A DNA stretch of 21,276 bases, from positions 1-21,276 of the forward strand of contig JAPUHZ010000035.1 in assembly GCA_027297485.1 (NCBI GenBank), read 5' to 3'. A model generated the notes under the pieces. That model searched no databases. It was not told where the DNA came from and saw only the letters and a list, made by a program, of their open reading frames with translations. Positions within the stretch are counted from its first letter, which is position 1; each line of letters starts with the position of its first letter. This stretch comes from Deltaproteobacteria bacterium (GTDB lineage: Bacteria > Desulfobacterota_B > Binatia > UBA9968). Position numbers and translations under genes: made by a program. Below are positions 7,574-18,200 of this stretch, piece after piece.

Positions 7574-7626
7574 GGCAGTAGGCAATAGGTAACAGCAGGA
7601 GAGAAATTTTTCTATTGCCTGATGCC
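7574..7626. repeat. Imperfect palindrome between serA and purA
   Basis: The arm 7574-7588 (GGCAGTAGGCAATAG) pairs with 7612-7626 at 13 of 15 positions, including nine consecutive pairs, around a 23-base loop. No T tract follows the stem, so it is not a standard terminator. It could be a dispersed palindromic repeat or an attenuating or stabilising hairpin in the mRNA. Confidence 0.6.
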
Positions 7627-7636
7627 TGTCGGTTAG

Positions 7637-8944
<1,308 letters not shown>

Positions 8945-8949
8945 CGCAA

Positions 8950-9966
8950 TCAGCGCAGCTTAAAGATCTTCTGATAAATTTTTACAACCTCGCGGAAGTT
9001 TCTATACCCTTCCGGGCTCACCACGATGCGCGTATATCCTTTGAATAGCCGAGGAGGATCGGGATCCACATCTTTTCGGACAGGAATTCGCCTGAACCTC
9101 GAAATTCTCTCTTGCCCCTCCTTGGAGAGGACAAAATCTATGAAAAGCTTGGCAGCATTGGGATGGGCACCCTTGGATGAAAGCATCATCGGATTGACCT
9201 GAACAACGACTGGTTCCAGAGGAATCCAATCAATAGGGGCGCCTCTGGATGTTTGCCTCTGAATCGTCGGGGCATAGGCGATAATGAGAGGAAATTCTCC
9301 TGCCATGACAAGCTGCGTCCTGTTGGTGTTACCCCGCATGGGGACCGGCTCCTGCGCAGCGAGCCTCTTGAAGTAAGAGATGGCCTTCTCCTTGCCCCAT
9401 GCCTTGATGAGACCCGAAAGCAAGCCAAACGCCTCAGTGTCAATAGATATCTTACCCCCTTTCCACTTAGGGTGGAGCAACTCTTCATAGGTCTTGGGGA
9501 CATCTGCTTTTTTGACTACATTGGTATTGTATCCCAACGCGTAGGGGTTAACGTAATAAGCCGTCCAATAGTTCTTTCTATCCACAAGATCCGCAGGGAT
9601 CATTTTGGCCTCGGGCGAACGGTAAGCAGCCAGGAGCTTTTTAGCCTTCAGTGGGAGAACGACCTCACCTCTCGCCGAAAGCACGTCCCAAACATGTCTG
9701 CCAGCGCGCGCCTCTGTGAGAATTTTGTTAAGCATAGGGCCGCCGCCGGTGCGAAACAGCACCGCTTTTATAAAAGGATATTTTTCCTGGAATGCATCTA
9801 CGACCTCTTTACTCTGGCTGAGAGTCATAGTCGTGTAATAAATTAAGCGACCTTCTCTTTTTGCCCCTTTAATCAGTTTTGGATCTGGACTCCCTTGTGC
9901 CCAGGAAGTGACAGGGATTAGAAAAATGGCAGTGAGCAATACGACGAACACCTTAAATACCTTCAC
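8950..9966 (-). CDS. Extracellular solute-binding protein (Fe(III)/family 1 ABC type)
   Basis: A 338-residue periplasmic binding protein. It has a classical signal peptide (MKVFK…, hydrophobic core to about residue 20, cleavage near SWA-QG) and the two-lobe family 1 architecture seen in iron(III), putrescine and sulfonate receptors. DPKLIKGAKREGRLIYYTTM and NPYALGYNTNVVKK are typical of Fe(III)-type receptors, but the paired tyrosines of iron-binding FbpA are not evident, so the ligand is open. I choose GTG 9966 because a perfect AGGAGG (9980-9975) lies 8 bases upstream; a GTG at 9984 lies before that site. No permease or ATPase gene is nearby. It follows the ggt gene by 41 bases on the same strand. 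Confidence 0.9.
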   Translation of the reverse strand: MKVFKVFVVLLTAIFLIPVTSWAQGSPDPKLIKGAKREGRLIYYTTMTLSQSKEVVDAFQEKYPFIKAVLFRTGGGPMLNKILTEARAGRHVWDVLSARGEVVLPLKAKKLLAAYRSPEAKMIPADLVDRKNYWTAYYVNPYALGYNTNVVKKADVPKTYEELLHPKWKGGKISIDTEAFGLLSGLIKAWGKEKAISYFKRLAAQEPVPMRGNTNRTQLVMAGEFPLIIAYAPTIQRQTSRGAPIDWIPLEPVVVQVNPMMLSSKGAHPNAAKLFIDFVLSKEGQERISRFRRIPVRKDVDPDPPRLFKGYTRIVVSPEGYRNFREVVKIYQKIFKLR

Positions 9967-10007
9967 TATAGCTTCCTCCTTCACTTTACTTCCGCGGCTC
10001 TACTATA

Positions 10008-11702
10008 TTACCTTGATTTCCTCTTCTTGTCCAGCTTCACTCTTCTAGGGTCAGCCACTCCCGTGATCCTTCCTCGCCTAACTAAGATGGCCTGAACCGT
10101 TCCTAGAGAGTTCTTTTCTTTCACTACGTGTCCTCTCCGCTCCAAGGATTTTCTCGTACTAGGGGAGATTTTACTTTCTACCAAGAGCTTATTCGGCATC
10201 CACTGGTGATGGGTGCGCGGAGATCCTACTGCCCTCTTGAGGGGCATGTGACGGTCCAGAATATTGAGAATGGTTTGCAATGTGGCACTGATGATGCGTG
10301 GCCCGCCCGAGGCCCCTACGATCAGAACGGGACGGTCACCCTGGAGGATAATGGTTGGGGTCATGCTGCTCAGGGGTCTTTTCTTAGGCTGAAGGGAGTT
10401 TGCCTTGGTACCGATCAGCCCATAGACATTGGGCACCCCCGGGTGTATGGAGAAATCATCCATCTCGTTGTTAAGGACGACGCCTGTCCCCGGGATTAGT
10501 ACTTTTGAGCCGAACTGGGTGTTGATGGTTAAACTAGATGAGACGGCATTGCCAAATCGATCTAAGACCCCAAAATGGGTGGTTCCTCCCTGTTTTGGCT
10601 TGAAGGACGCGAGACCATAAAAACTGGGGGGATGAGTGCGCACGGCGGAAATCCGGCTGCGTATCCAGACAGCGTATCCCTTTGCGGTAAGCTTTTCGAT
10701 CGGGACCTGAACAAAATCCGGATCTCCTAGAAATTGAGCCCGGTCTGAAAAGGCATGCTTCATGGTCTCCGTCAGGAGATGAAGGTAAGTAGCGGAGTTA
10801 TGGGGAATGAGGTTGAGTTGGTAACCCTCCAACACATTGAGCATCTGAATCAGGGCTATCCCTCCCGAGCTCGGAGGAGGCATGGTGATAACCAGTCGCT
10901 TGCGGTAGCTGCCGAGAATGGGCTCTCTCCACACAGGCTTATAGTTTTTTAGATCTTTAAGCGTCAAGATCCCGCCTTCTTTCTTTAGCCTATCTGCGAT
11001 GGCCTGAGCGATCCATCCCTCATAGAAAACCTGTGAGCCCTGCTCAGCGATGGCCTTCAAGGTCTCACCCAATTCCGGTTGGCGGATCTTTTCACCTATG
11101 TCGGGGGCTCCCTTTCCCTTAAGAAAGATACGGGCAAGACCGGGGCGCTTGCGAATGGAGGGGAGTTGACGTTTCACTGCATGGCGAAGGTAGGATTGTA
11201 GGGGAAAGCCTTCTGTGGCGTAGCGGATTGCCGGCGCCATGACGGTTGCCAACGGCAAACTACCAAACCGCTTCAATGCCTCTGTAAGGCCAGCGACCTC
11301 ACCAGGAACGGCAACGGCGAGTGGGCCGGTTACGCTCAGAGTGGAAACGGGTCGTCCTCCTTTTAGATAGAGATCCCTCCGTGCCGCCGCAGGGGCCGTT
11401 TCGCGAAAATCCAATACATGGGCCTTCTTTTCCTTCGCTTGATAGATCACCATAAACCCTCCCCCCCCCACACCCGATGAGGCTGGGTCGACCACTCCAA
11501 GGGCGAAGGCTGTGGCTACTGCGGCATCCACCGCATTGCCTCCACGCCTGAGGATCTCCATCCCGACCTTGGTAGCCAGCTCATTGTCTGAGACAACGAT
11601 CCCGCTTCCGCCCTGCTGAGCAAAGGACGGAAGCGTCCATGCAAAGAGAAGGGAAAAGAGAAAGGAAAGGAATACGCCGCGAATTTTAAGTGTCCGAAAC
11701 AT
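10008..11702 (-). CDS. ggt: Gamma-glutamyltranspeptidase
   Basis: An N-terminal-nucleophile hydrolase that cleaves the gamma-glutamyl bond of glutathione and related compounds in the periplasm. The precursor of 564 residues has a signal peptide (FRTLKIRG, hydrophobic core, cleavage near SFA-QQ). Autocleavage before Thr374 (GG-TTHFG) would yield a ~191-residue small subunit. N-terminal GNAVDAAVATAFALGVVDPASSGVGGGGF and the later PLSSMTPTI and GASGGPRI segments are family signatures. I start at ATG 11702, which gives the best signal peptide; a TTG at 11753 in the same frame adds 17 residues. Neither start has a strong ribosome binding site. The solute-binding protein gene follows in the same direction, which may indicate uptake of peptide or amino-acid products, an inference only. 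Confidence 0.93.
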   Translation of the reverse strand: MFRTLKIRGVFLSFLFSLLFAWTLPSFAQQGGSGIVVSDNELATKVGMEILRRGGNAVDAAVATAFALGVVDPASSGVGGGGFMVIYQAKEKKAHVLDFRETAPAAARRDLYLKGGRPVSTLSVTGPLAVAVPGEVAGLTEALKRFGSLPLATVMAPAIRYATEGFPLQSYLRHAVKRQLPSIRKRPGLARIFLKGKGAPDIGEKIRQPELGETLKAIAEQGSQVFYEGWIAQAIADRLKKEGGILTLKDLKNYKPVWREPILGSYRKRLVITMPPPSSGGIALIQMLNVLEGYQLNLIPHNSATYLHLLTETMKHAFSDRAQFLGDPDFVQVPIEKLTAKGYAVWIRSRISAVRTHPPSFYGLASFKPKQGGTTHFGVLDRFGNAVSSSLTINTQFGSKVLIPGTGVVLNNEMDDFSIHPGVPNVYGLIGTKANSLQPKKRPLSSMTPTIILQGDRPVLIVGASGGPRIISATLQTILNILDRHMPLKRAVGSPRTHHQWMPNKLLVESKISPSTRKSLERRGHVVKEKNSLGTVQAILVRRGRITGVADPRRVKLDKKRKSR

Positions 11703-12075
11703 GCAAAAAAACAAGATTACCCTCTGTTTAAAACTTTGTCGGCGGATTTGCAACTCAAAAATCTCACTCTTCCGGCTTTAGTATGGGTAACCAAGTGTTG
11801 TAATTTCAATAGCTTACGTATCATATGGTCGCTTCCGGCAGCAATTTGAGCGACATAATTTTTACGCGTTTAATCCTCTCTTGTGACATCAAACACAGCA
11901 ATATCAAGCAGTTAAGGCGCAAAGATCCACAGGAATTAGCGGTGCAATTTGGTTACAACGAGGGGGGGACTCTTAACCGCTAACATGAGTAAAATAAAGG
12001 GACCCCTGGACCCACTCTATTTCTGAAAAAAGCAAAAATCTTTGCCCCTGATGTTGCTTGTGTTAATCTCGGCTC
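11703..12075. other. Divergent region between ggt and addB
   Basis: No gene seen apart from an unconvincing 13-codon frame at 11985-12026. An inverted repeat TTAGCGGT (11936-11943) / ACCGCTAA (11976-11983) with a 32-base interior containing a run of seven G lies upstream of addB. No promoter of good quality was recognised on either strand. Confidence 0.45.
11936..11983. repeat. Inverted repeat upstream of addB
   Basis: Eight perfectly complementary bases (TTAGCGGT and ACCGCTAA) flank 32 bases. It could be an operator half-site pair or a leader hairpin. Its position about 90 bases before the addB start would suit regulation of the operon. Confidence 0.35.
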
Positions 12076-15000
12076 GTGGGATCCAAGGTCTTCACCAGCG
12101 GCTGTCTCCACACTTTGGAAGATGCCTGCCTCACCGGCTTGAGGCACATACAAACCAGTCCACTCGCGCCGGTTATTGTTCTTGTGCCTGGCAATTTGAT
12201 CGGCCTCCACCTGCGGCGCAGCCTGGCATTGGTAGAGGGATTGCCCGGGCACGCCAATATCCGCTTCATGACCTTGGTGGATTTTGCCCGCGAGATTTGT
12301 GCCGGATGGCTTCCCGGGAAAGGACTACAGCGACCCACCCCTCTGTTAGAACAACTCCTTCTCCAGCAGGTTATCTCTTCGGTTGTTCCTGATGGGGGAT
12401 ACTTTTCTGAGGCCAGAGGGCAAGAGGTTTTTTGCCCCAGCCTCTACTCCACGATTACGGACCTCAAAGAGGCTTGCATCAGTCCTGAAGAGTTGGATCG
12501 TTGGGCCAATACTTTCGCGGATCCCAAAGAGGGCAGCCATAAGCTCAGAGAGCTGGCTCAAATCTACCATCACTACAGAAGGCGCTTTGAAGAAATGGGT
12601 TTTGTCGATCGCAATGACCTCCTGGACCGCGCTGCGGCTCTCGGCGACCCTCCAGCCGATTTCGCCCTCTTCATCTATGGCTTCTATGACTTCAACCCCT
12701 TACAGAGAAGGTTACTTGAGGCAGTTCTACAAAAAAAAGAGCCGCTGATTTTTTTTCCCTGGCGGGAAGGGGTAGCGTTTGACTATGCCCTTCCCTCCCT
12801 GACCTGGCTTAAGGGGCTCGGCTGTGAACACATTGGCCTGAAGCCGATGAAGTCGGGAGCTTTGCAACACCTAGCTCTAGCTTCATTTAACCCGCCTGAC
12901 TGTCTGCGGGATGAGGCGAAGCTTGCGGGTTGCGTGGGAATCATCTCAGCCCCGGGAGAGACCAGAGAGGTCCAGGAGATCGGAAGAGAGTGTCTCCGCT
13001 GGGTGGAAAAATATGGCCTCAGATTTTCCGACATCGGTATTTTGCTGCGCAACCCCGAACCCTATAGTTCTCTGTTTGCAGAGACCTTTTCCCGTCTCGG
13101 GATTCCCTACTACCTGCATGGGGGAAGCTCGCTGTGGAAAAATCGAGCGGCGCAGAGTCTTAGACTCCTCTTCAAGATTCTCACGGACGATTTCAGCCGG
13201 AACAGTGTCATGGAGTTCATCACCTATGCCCCGATCTCATTCGAGAGCCTCTTGGGCCGGAAAGCAGCCCATGCAAATCCTTCCCTGTGGGACCTTTTCT
13301 CTCTCGATGCGGCCATTGTCGGAGGCCGTATGGAGTGGCAGGAGCGACTGCGCCGCCTTCACCGCCGCATCGAGTGGGAGAGAAAAGAATCCGAGCGATC
13401 GGAGGGAGATGGGATGAGAATACTGCCGCCGCTTGTCGGCCTGGATGCATTCCTCCTGTTTTTAGATCTCTTCTTCCGTGCTCTGGAGGCGATTCCCCGC
13501 CAAGGCCGTTGGAGTGATCTTGCCCAGAGTTTCTGCGCGATAATGCGCAGCTTTCTTCTGCCTTCACCGGGGAGCCAGCGGGTGATAGAAGAGGTGGAGG
13601 GTTTGGCCCATTACGATCTGTTAAAGGAAGAGGTGACTCTGGAGCAATTTGCCAGAACCGCGGAGGGTGCGCTCACTGCTGCTCAGGAGAGGACAGACGG
13701 CTTTGGCAAAGGGGGAATTTTCATCGGCGATCTCATGTCCGCCCGGGGTATCGCGTTTAAGGCGGTTATCGTACCGGGGATGGTGGAAAAATTCTTTCCC
13801 CGCCCTTGGCGTCAAGACCCTATCCTCCTGGATCATGAGCGTCAGTACCTCAGTGAAGGGCTAAAGAAAGAGCTGGCTCAGAAAAACAAAAGCTACGATG
13901 AGGAGCGACTCCTCTTCACCTTGACCCTTATGGCTGCTAGAGAGCGACTCCTTTTCACCTTTCCCCGCCTGGAGCCGCTTACCGGTCGCGAGAGGATCCC
14001 CTCTTTCTTCCTCCTGTGTCTCATGGAGGCCGCCACAGACCAGCCGGCGAACTTTACCGATCTGGAGGGGTGGGAGCTGATGCAAAAGGTGCCGCTCACA
14101 AGGCTATTCCCGAGCGATTCTACCGATGCTTTGGATTTATTAGAATACGATTTGGGCCGTGCCGATGAGGTTGTGCAAGGCCGAGGCCTTGCACCGCTCA
14201 ACTATCTCTCCTCCCTCTCCCCCTTTTTCTCCCGCTCCCTCAGGGCAGAGGGAGAGAGGTGGGGCAAAAGGTCCTTTACCGACTTTGACGGAGTTCTCCA
14301 GGGAGCTAAAGCTCAAGCCTACCTTAGACAGCGCTATCCTAAGGAGCGCACGATCTTTTCACCCACCAGGCTCGAGATCTATGCACGCTGCCCCTACCGT
14401 TATTTCCTCGAGGTTCTTTTGCGCCTTTCCTCCCTTGAAGAGCCGGATCGATTCGGCACGCTCTCCCCTTTGGATCGGGGATCCCTCATCCACCGCATCC
14501 TCTTTTTGTTTCTCAGCCGCCTTAAAAAGGAAGGGCGCATGCCCCTGAAGGCCCAGGCCCCAGACTCCTTAGAGCGGCTCTTGGCCGAGGTGGCGGACGG
14601 AGTACTGAAGGAGTTTGAAAAGGATAAGGCAACCGGCTTTCGCATCCTTTGGTCCCTGCAAAAGGACGAGATCCTGGAGGACCTTAAGGGTTGGCTCGAA
14701 GCAGAGCGAGCAGAGGAAGGAGAATTTCTCCCCTCCTATTTGGAAGCATCTTTTTCTTGCCCCTTTCCGATACCAGGAAAAGAGGGGCTGAGCTTTCAAG
14801 GCCGCATAGACCGGATCGATCTTAGCCCAAAAGGCCACCGGGCAAGGGTGATCGACTATAAAACCGGGCAGCCGGACCGTCTTAAAGATGGGGAGTTCAA
14901 AGGAGGCGAGGCCTTGCAACTGCCGATCTACCTTCATGCCATCTCCTTTCTCCTTAAGGACGTTGAAGCCGCCGAGGCCGAATATTACTATGTAACCCAA

Positions 15001-15243
15001 AAGTGGAAATACCAAAAGGCAACGTTCACGCAGAAGGATTGGAATAGCAAACTTGGAACACTGCAAGGCATCGTGAGCAATTTGGTAGACGGAATCCGCA
15101 AAGGATTTTTTATGGCGCGTCCCTCTTCCTGTGGCCGCTGCCAATTCCCCTGGATCTGTAGCCCCGCAGCAGGCGTTCTCTATGAGAGAAAACGCCGGGA
15201 CCCTCGGATAGAATTTTTTGAGCGGCTCAAGGAGACTCCGTAA
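12076..15243 (+). CDS. addB: AddB-like subunit of the AddAB helicase-nuclease
   Basis: A 1055-residue cytoplasmic protein, partner of AddA in resecting double-strand DNA ends for RecA-dependent repair. The N-terminal half is helicase-like, but the nucleotide site is degenerate (VPGNLIGLHLRRSL near residue 38, no GKT), so ATPase activity is doubtful. The C-terminal PD-(D/E)XK nuclease domain shows His806 (SLIHRIL), Asp912 (GRIDRID) and Asp927-Tyr-Lys929 (VIDYKTG). Four cysteines, Cys772 (CPYRYF), Cys1019, Cys1022 and Cys1028 (CGRCQFPWIC), match the 4Fe-4S staple of AddB-type nucleases. The start is the first in-frame initiation codon, a GTG, after a stop at 12064-12066, with no clear ribosome binding site. 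addA begins 2 bases after the stop. Confidence 0.88.
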   Translation: MGSKVFTSGCLHTLEDACLTGLRHIQTSPLAPVIVLVPGNLIGLHLRRSLALVEGLPGHANIRFMTLVDFAREICAGWLPGKGLQRPTPLLEQLLLQQVISSVVPDGGYFSEARGQEVFCPSLYSTITDLKEACISPEELDRWANTFADPKEGSHKLRELAQIYHHYRRRFEEMGFVDRNDLLDRAAALGDPPADFALFIYGFYDFNPLQRRLLEAVLQKKEPLIFFPWREGVAFDYALPSLTWLKGLGCEHIGLKPMKSGALQHLALASFNPPDCLRDEAKLAGCVGIISAPGETREVQEIGRECLRWVEKYGLRFSDIGILLRNPEPYSSLFAETFSRLGIPYYLHGGSSLWKNRAAQSLRLLFKILTDDFSRNSVMEFITYAPISFESLLGRKAAHANPSLWDLFSLDAAIVGGRMEWQERLRRLHRRIEWERKESERSEGDGMRILPPLVGLDAFLLFLDLFFRALEAIPRQGRWSDLAQSFCAIMRSFLLPSPGSQRVIEEVEGLAHYDLLKEEVTLEQFARTAEGALTAAQERTDGFGKGGIFIGDLMSARGIAFKAVIVPGMVEKFFPRPWRQDPILLDHERQYLSEGLKKELAQKNKSYDEERLLFTLTLMAARERLLFTFPRLEPLTGRERIPSFFLLCLMEAATDQPANFTDLEGWELMQKVPLTRLFPSDSTDALDLLEYDLGRADEVVQGRGLAPLNYLSSLSPFFSRSLRAEGERWGKRSFTDFDGVLQGAKAQAYLRQRYPKERTIFSPTRLEIYARCPYRYFLEVLLRLSSLEEPDRFGTLSPLDRGSLIHRILFLFLSRLKKEGRMPLKAQAPDSLERLLAEVADGVLKEFEKDKATGFRILWSLQKDEILEDLKGWLEAERAEEGEFLPSYLEASFSCPFPIPGKEGLSFQGRIDRIDLSPKGHRARVIDYKTGQPDRLKDGEFKGGEALQLPIYLHAISFLLKDVEAAEAEYYYVTQKWKYQKATFTQKDWNSKLGTLQGIVSNLVDGIRKGFFMARPSSCGRCQFPWICSPAAGVLYERKRRDPRIEFFERLKETP

Positions 15244-15245
15244 CT

Positions 15246-18200
15246 ATGTCGGTCACCGAGGATAATGGTATTCGCGAGCGAGCAGGCAACGATCTCAAGC
15301 AGAGCTTTATCGTTGAGGCCGGGGCAGGCACGGGAAAGACGACTGTCTTGATCTCGCGTGTCCTCGGCGCCGTCATAACAGGGAAAACCGACCTCGAGCG
15401 CATCGTGGCCATTACCTTCACGGAAAAAGCGGCAGGGGAAATGAAGGTGAGGCTCCGCTTCGAACTGGAGCAGGCCCTGCGCCGTCTCGATGGAGAGGAG
15501 TGGAGGCGCGCCCGCAACGCCTTGACGGATATCGAGAGGGCGCAAGTGGCGACCATTCACTCTTTCTGCGCCGCTCTGCTGCGCGAAAGACCCGTAGAGG
15601 CAAAAGTGGAGCCGGCCTTTGAGGTCTTGGATGAACTCGGTGCCAATCTCCTCATCGACCGTACCTGGGAAGAGTGGCTCTCGGCGGAAATGGAACAGGG
15701 CCCGCCGCCGCTGCTTGAGCTGCTCCGTTCGGGCATCCGCTTGGACGAGATTCACAAGGTGGGGAAATTTCTCCTCCACCATCGAGACATTCTCGGCAAA
15801 GTCCCTCCTCCTGTGAGCGAGGAGGTGGAGGAGTTCTTCAGGCTCTTCACAGACGACCTGCAAAAGCTTAACGAGTTACAATCGGCCTGCAAGGATCCAG
15901 CTGATCGAGCTTTTATTCAGGTGGTTTCTTTGAATAAGAGCTCAGAAAAACTATCAGGGATGGGACCGGAAGGGCAGCGTGATTTTTTGCTGTCCCATTT
16001 GGAAATTCGTCCCGCCGCGGGAAATCAGAAAAACTGGCACTCCAAGGAAAACCTAACGGAGGCGAAGCGGTTATTCGGAAAGATCAGAGAGGGTCAGGAA
16101 AAGGTCTCCGCGGCGATCCGTCACAACCAGGCGGTCGGCCTCCTTAAGTGGTTGAACGGTTTTGTCGAACGTTATGAACAGGCGAAGAGCGCAGAGGGAT
16201 GCCTGGACTTCTTTGATCTCCTCTACCGTTGCCGGGAGCTTCTCAAAAACAATAAGCGCGTGCGGGGCTATTTTCAGCAGCGCTTTGATTCCATCCTTGT
16301 GGATGAATTTCAGGACACGGATCCTTTGCAGATCGAGATCCTTTTTTTTCTCGCTGAGAAGTCTCCCCGAGCGGAGAGATGGCAGCAAGTAGACCTTAGG
16401 CCGGGGAAGCTTTTCCTCGTGGGGGACCCAAAGCAATCGATCTACCGTTTCCGCCGGGCCGACATCGAAGCCTATCATGAGGCTAAAGGGATCATCGCCC
16501 GCCAGGGTAAGCTCCTTGCCCTCACGCTCAACTTCCGCAGCCGCCCAATGGTCGTGGGCTGGATCAACGCTCTCTTTTCGCGTCTGATCCGACCGCCCGA
16601 TGAGGGCGCCTATCAACCCGCCTATCAACCCATCACGGCCTCACGAACTGGAAGGGAGGGTCCTTGTGTGCTGGTCCTGCCCCCGGCGCCACAGATTTCG
16701 GTTGAGGATGGCAGCGCGAGCAAGCTGCGTATGGCCGAGGCCCGAACCGTTGCTGCCTTACTGAAAAGAATCATGGCAGAGGGTTGGTTCGTTTGGGACC
16801 AACGGGAAGGGGAAAAACGCAAAATTGGCTATGGCGATGTCGGTATCCTCTTCCGTGCCAAGGAGGCGATCGATCTGTATGAAGAGGAATTCCGTGACTT
16901 TGAGATTCCCTACCGCGTGGCCGGCGGCAGGAGGTACTACAGTCGTTTGGAAATGGGCGCCCTGGCGGCCATCTTAAGCTCCTTGGATAATCCGAAAGAT
17001 GCGGTGGCCTTGACTGCGGCCCTTCGTTCTCCTTTCTTCGGCGTCTCCGATGAGGAGCTGTTTATCTTTGTCCAGGAGGGCTATCCCCTGGACTTTTTGG
17101 CGCTGGGCGATGTGACAGGCAGGCTCCCCAAATCGATCCGGGAGGCCGCCCGGTGTCTCAGAGAACTTTACGATTTACGGAACGATGTAAACGTCTCCCT
17201 TTTCCTCCTTAAAATTTACGAGGCCACTCGCATCCTGCCACTTCTCTACCTTAAGCCCCAGGGAGATCAGAAAGTAGCCAACTTGCTCAAGATGGTAGAG
17301 CTTGCGCGCGGCCTGGAAAAGCGCGGTCTTACAACTCTCCGCTCTTTTGTCCAGTTCTTGAAAAAAATGGAGGTCACCGAAGCCGAGGAGGGGGAGTCCC
17401 CTTTGGCTGAAGAATCAGAAGATGCCGCGCGAATCATGACTATTCATAAGGCGAAGGGTTTGGAATTTCCTCTGGTGATTCTCGCCGATGCGGCCTACGA
17501 AGGGAGACACCGAATCGGGAGAGGAGTGGTCAACCGCTCTCAGGGTCGATTGGAGATTTGCATCGGGAGCCCACAGAGAGGGATCATGACCCAGGGTTGG
17601 CAGGAGACCAGAGAGAGGGAAAGGCTCAGAGAAGAGGCAGAAGATTACCGCCTCCTCTATGTGGCTGCGACGCGTGCCCGAGACTATCTCGTCATACCTT
17701 TCCTGCCAGGTAATGAGAAGAAGAGATTCCTCGGACCTCTATGGAAAAACTTGGAGATCGGGGAGGATATTCCCTGGGGAAAGGAGGTCTATCCTGAATC
17801 CGGTCCGGGTGTGATGGTAGTCGACTCGCGCACGTTGGATACAGAAAAGAGAGAGCTCAGACCCTTCCGGTCCGGCCTCGACTTTAAAAAACCTGAAACC
17901 GGCGACAGAAGGACAGAGCCCTCCCGCATCCGCTATCAGTTATGGGAGCACCACCGGCAGGGAATTCGGGATAAGGGAAGGCTTGGGCGAAAGGTTCTGG
18001 CAGCAACTGCAGTAGCCAAGCCTAAGGACGAGGAGATTCGAGCCTCGGGGTTAGGCGCAGCCTTTGGCAGCTTTGTTCATGGTATCTTTCGCGCCATCGA
18101 TTTTCATCGCCCGGAAGGGCTGCGTGCTATAGCCCGGGCTCTAGGAGGAGAGCACGGCTTGGATGAAGCGACTGTCGAGAGGGGCATCAGACTTGTAGAA

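Noticed and set aside
9967..9984. GTG 9984 as start of the solute-binding protein
   Set aside because: The perfect AGGAGG lies downstream of it and serves the GTG at 9966.
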